From Bacteroidales bacterium (GTDB lineage: Bacteria; Bacteroidota; Bacteroidia; Bacteroidales; JAADJA01), in assembly GCA_029934735.1 (NCBI GenBank), contig JAOZLR010000163.1, positions 1 to 6,172 on the forward strand: 6,172 nt of DNA, read 5' to 3'. Below the pieces are notes generated by a model. The model was not told where the DNA came from and made no database searches. It worked only from the letters and a program-made list of their open reading frames with translations. A program made the position numbers and the translations under genes. Of this stretch, positions 4,750-6,172 are shown in pieces. Positions within the stretch are counted from its first letter, which is position 1. Each line of letters opens with the position of its first letter.

Positions 4750-6172
4750 ATGAAGTTTAGAATTGTCATATTTCTTTTTACTCTTATATCGATGTTTCCT
4801 GTTTTCGTTGCTGGATCTAACATTGATAGCCTTGAACAGGTACTTGCTCAGTCAAAAGGAAATTTCAGATTTGAACTGTTAATAACTCTTTCAAAGAAAT
4901 ACTGGCATACAAACCCCGACAAATCAATCGAATATTGCAATGAGGCTTTGTCAATTTCAGAAAAGGAAAATGACAATGAAAAAAATGCTCGTGCCCTTAA
5001 TAGGATAGGCAACGGTTATTACTTTAAAAATGAGTTTGAAAAGGCAATTAGCTATTATGAAAATTCACTTGAGTTAAGTAATGAAATAGATTATTATAAA
5101 GGAGTTGCACGCGCTTCAAACAATATGGGCCTGATATATCAGATGTTGGGAGACTATGAAAAGAGTATTGAGTATTATTATATTTCACTGAAAAGTGAAA
5201 ATAAGATAGGAGATAAGTACGGGATTGCTGACTCATATAATAACCTTGCAAATGTCTATTACAGATTGGAGGATTATGATAAAGCACTGGAAATATATTT
5301 TAAGAATCTAAAAGTATTTACTGAGCTTAATGCTAAACCCGGCATATTGAGTTGCTATACAAATATAGGAAGTGTCTATTCCGAAACAGGTGATTACGAT
5401 AAAGCTGAGGAGTTCCTAATCAAGGCATATGACCTTAGCCTGGATATTGAAAATGTTGATATGCAGGCAGCAAATATTAATAATCTGGGGAAAGTTTATT
5501 ATGAAAGAAAGGAGTATAGTAAAGCAGTTGATTATTATTATAAAGCTCTGAAAATAACTAAGGAGATAGATGATAAATGGTCTTATGCAAATACTTTACA
5601 GAATATTGGACTCGTATATATTGAACAGGAGAAGTTAAACAGTGCTTTTAATTGCTTCAGGAAAGCCCTGGCCATTTCACAAAAATTTGGATTGAAAAGC
5701 ATTACTATGATACTATATAGCGACATTTCAGGTTACTATGAAAGGGTGGGTGATTTTAAAAATGCACTGAAATATCACAAGCTTTATTCTGAAGCTAACG
5801 ATTCAATCTATAATGACGAAACAAGAAGCAAGATAGCTGAGATAGAGAGTAAGTACCAGTTTCAGCATAATGAGCAACAGTTGAAGCTTTATGAAAAAGA
5901 GAATGAGGTACAAAGCCTGCAGATAAAAACCCAAAGGTATGTTATCTATTCGGTAGTAAGCTTTAGTATCCTTATCCTGGTGCTTGTAATTTTATTTTAC
6001 TATCGCTCACACATCAATAAAAAAGCCCGGCAGGTACTTGAAGAAAAAAATACAAAAATTACTGAGCAAAAAATTCTATTAGAAAAGGCAGTTTCTGAAC
6101 TAAGGGAGAGTGAAGAAAAACAAAAGTCACTCATATCAAATATTCTGGATGGGATTTTTATAATTCAGAATA
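4750..6172 (+). CDS. TPR-containing membrane sensor, probably TPR-PAS histidine kinase, C-terminus cut by window edge
   Basis: The ATG at 4750 opens a frame that runs 474 codons to the window edge with no stop. Residues 1-22 are a signal peptide (hydrophobic MKFRIVIFLFTLISMFPVFVAG), so the repeats should lie in the periplasm. Eight TPR motifs follow, beginning near residues 41, 81, 121, 161, 201, 241, 281 and 321, with the usual features (Asn-Asn-hydrophobic-Gly-x-hydrophobic-Tyr, then Asp-Tyr-x-Lys-Ala); the first and last are degenerate. Residues 355-396 are charged and probably helical, 398-417 form a transmembrane helix (VIYSVVSFSILILVLVILFY), and 422-460 look like a cytoplasmic coiled coil. 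Residues 459-474 (KSLISNILDGIFIIQN) match the beginning of a PAS domain. In Bacteroidota this architecture usually ends in a histidine kinase, though a SpoIIE-type phosphatase or other output is possible. The TPR array would sense a protein or peptide partner; the ligand is unknown. It appears to be transcribed independently of proS. Confidence 0.85.
   Translation, partial: MKFRIVIFLFTLISMFPVFVAGSNIDSLEQVLAQSKGNFRFELLITLSKKYWHTNPDKSIEYCNEALSISEKENDNEKNARALNRIGNGYYFKNEFEKAISYYENSLELSNEIDYYKGVARASNNMGLIYQMLGDYEKSIEYYYISLKSENKIGDKYGIADSYNNLANVYYRLEDYDKALEIYFKNLKVFTELNAKPGILSCYTNIGSVYSETGDYDKAEEFLIKAYDLSLDIENVDMQAANINNLGKVYYERKEYSKAVDYYYKALKITKEIDDKWSYANTLQNIGLVYIEQEKLNSAFNCFRKALAISQKFGLKSITMILYSDISGYYERVGDFKNALKYHKLYSEANDSIYNDETRSKIAEIESKYQFQHNEQQLKLYEKENEVQSLQIKTQRYVIYSVVSFSILILVLVILFYYRSHINKKARQVLEEKNTKITEQKILLEKAVSELRESEEKQKSLISNILDGIFIIQN

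Noticed and set aside
5048..5287. Minus-strand 79-codon frame opposite the TPR repeats
   Set aside because: Antisense to well-formed TPR motifs; the composition follows from the reverse complement of Tyr/Asn/Lys-rich codons.

Overview
The window looks like Bacteroidota chromosome, probably near the Bacteroidales or a related order. The DNA is AT-rich. It carries an OmpP1/FadL-type outer-membrane protein whose signal peptide ends in 'EAQ', a short archaeal/eukaryote-type prolyl-tRNA synthetase (the form Bacteroidota use), and a TPR-transmembrane-coiled-coil-PAS sensor of the kind common in that phylum. Most starts lack a Shine-Dalgarno sequence, and two partial matches to the Bacteroidota promoter consensus (TTTG / TAnnTTTG) are visible. 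Genus cannot be read from the sequence.

Layout. Positions 1-1439 (minus) hold the first 479 residues of an outer-membrane beta-barrel protein whose 3' end lies beyond the left edge. Immediately upstream on the same strand, 20 nt away, is a 485-residue lipoprotein (1460-2917) made almost entirely of low-complexity sequence: an acidic linker, a strikingly tyrosine-rich block, then a Ser/Thr/Asn/Arg-rich tail with a degenerate Tyr-Ser-x-Pro-Ser-Arg repeat. These two genes very likely form one transcription unit, lipoprotein first. A short divergent intergenic region (2918-3009) separates them from proS on the plus strand (3010-4485). A 264-nt spacer (4486-4749) with no convincing gene follows; it contains a perfect 16-bp AT palindrome and a plausible promoter. 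From 4750 to the right edge runs the N-terminal half of a membrane sensor with eight TPR motifs, one transmembrane helix, a coiled coil and the start of a PAS domain.

How the genes work together. ProS is housekeeping translation machinery, and nothing ties it functionally to either flank. The lipoprotein and the barrel protein are the one pair likely to cooperate, both being predicted envelope proteins. The TPR sensor appears to be an independent unit that probably signals through a C-terminal output domain outside the window. No mobile element, CRISPR array, rRNA or tRNA was found. The least ordinary object is the tyrosine/arginine-rich lipoprotein. I see no multi-gene novel system beyond the lipoprotein-barrel pair.
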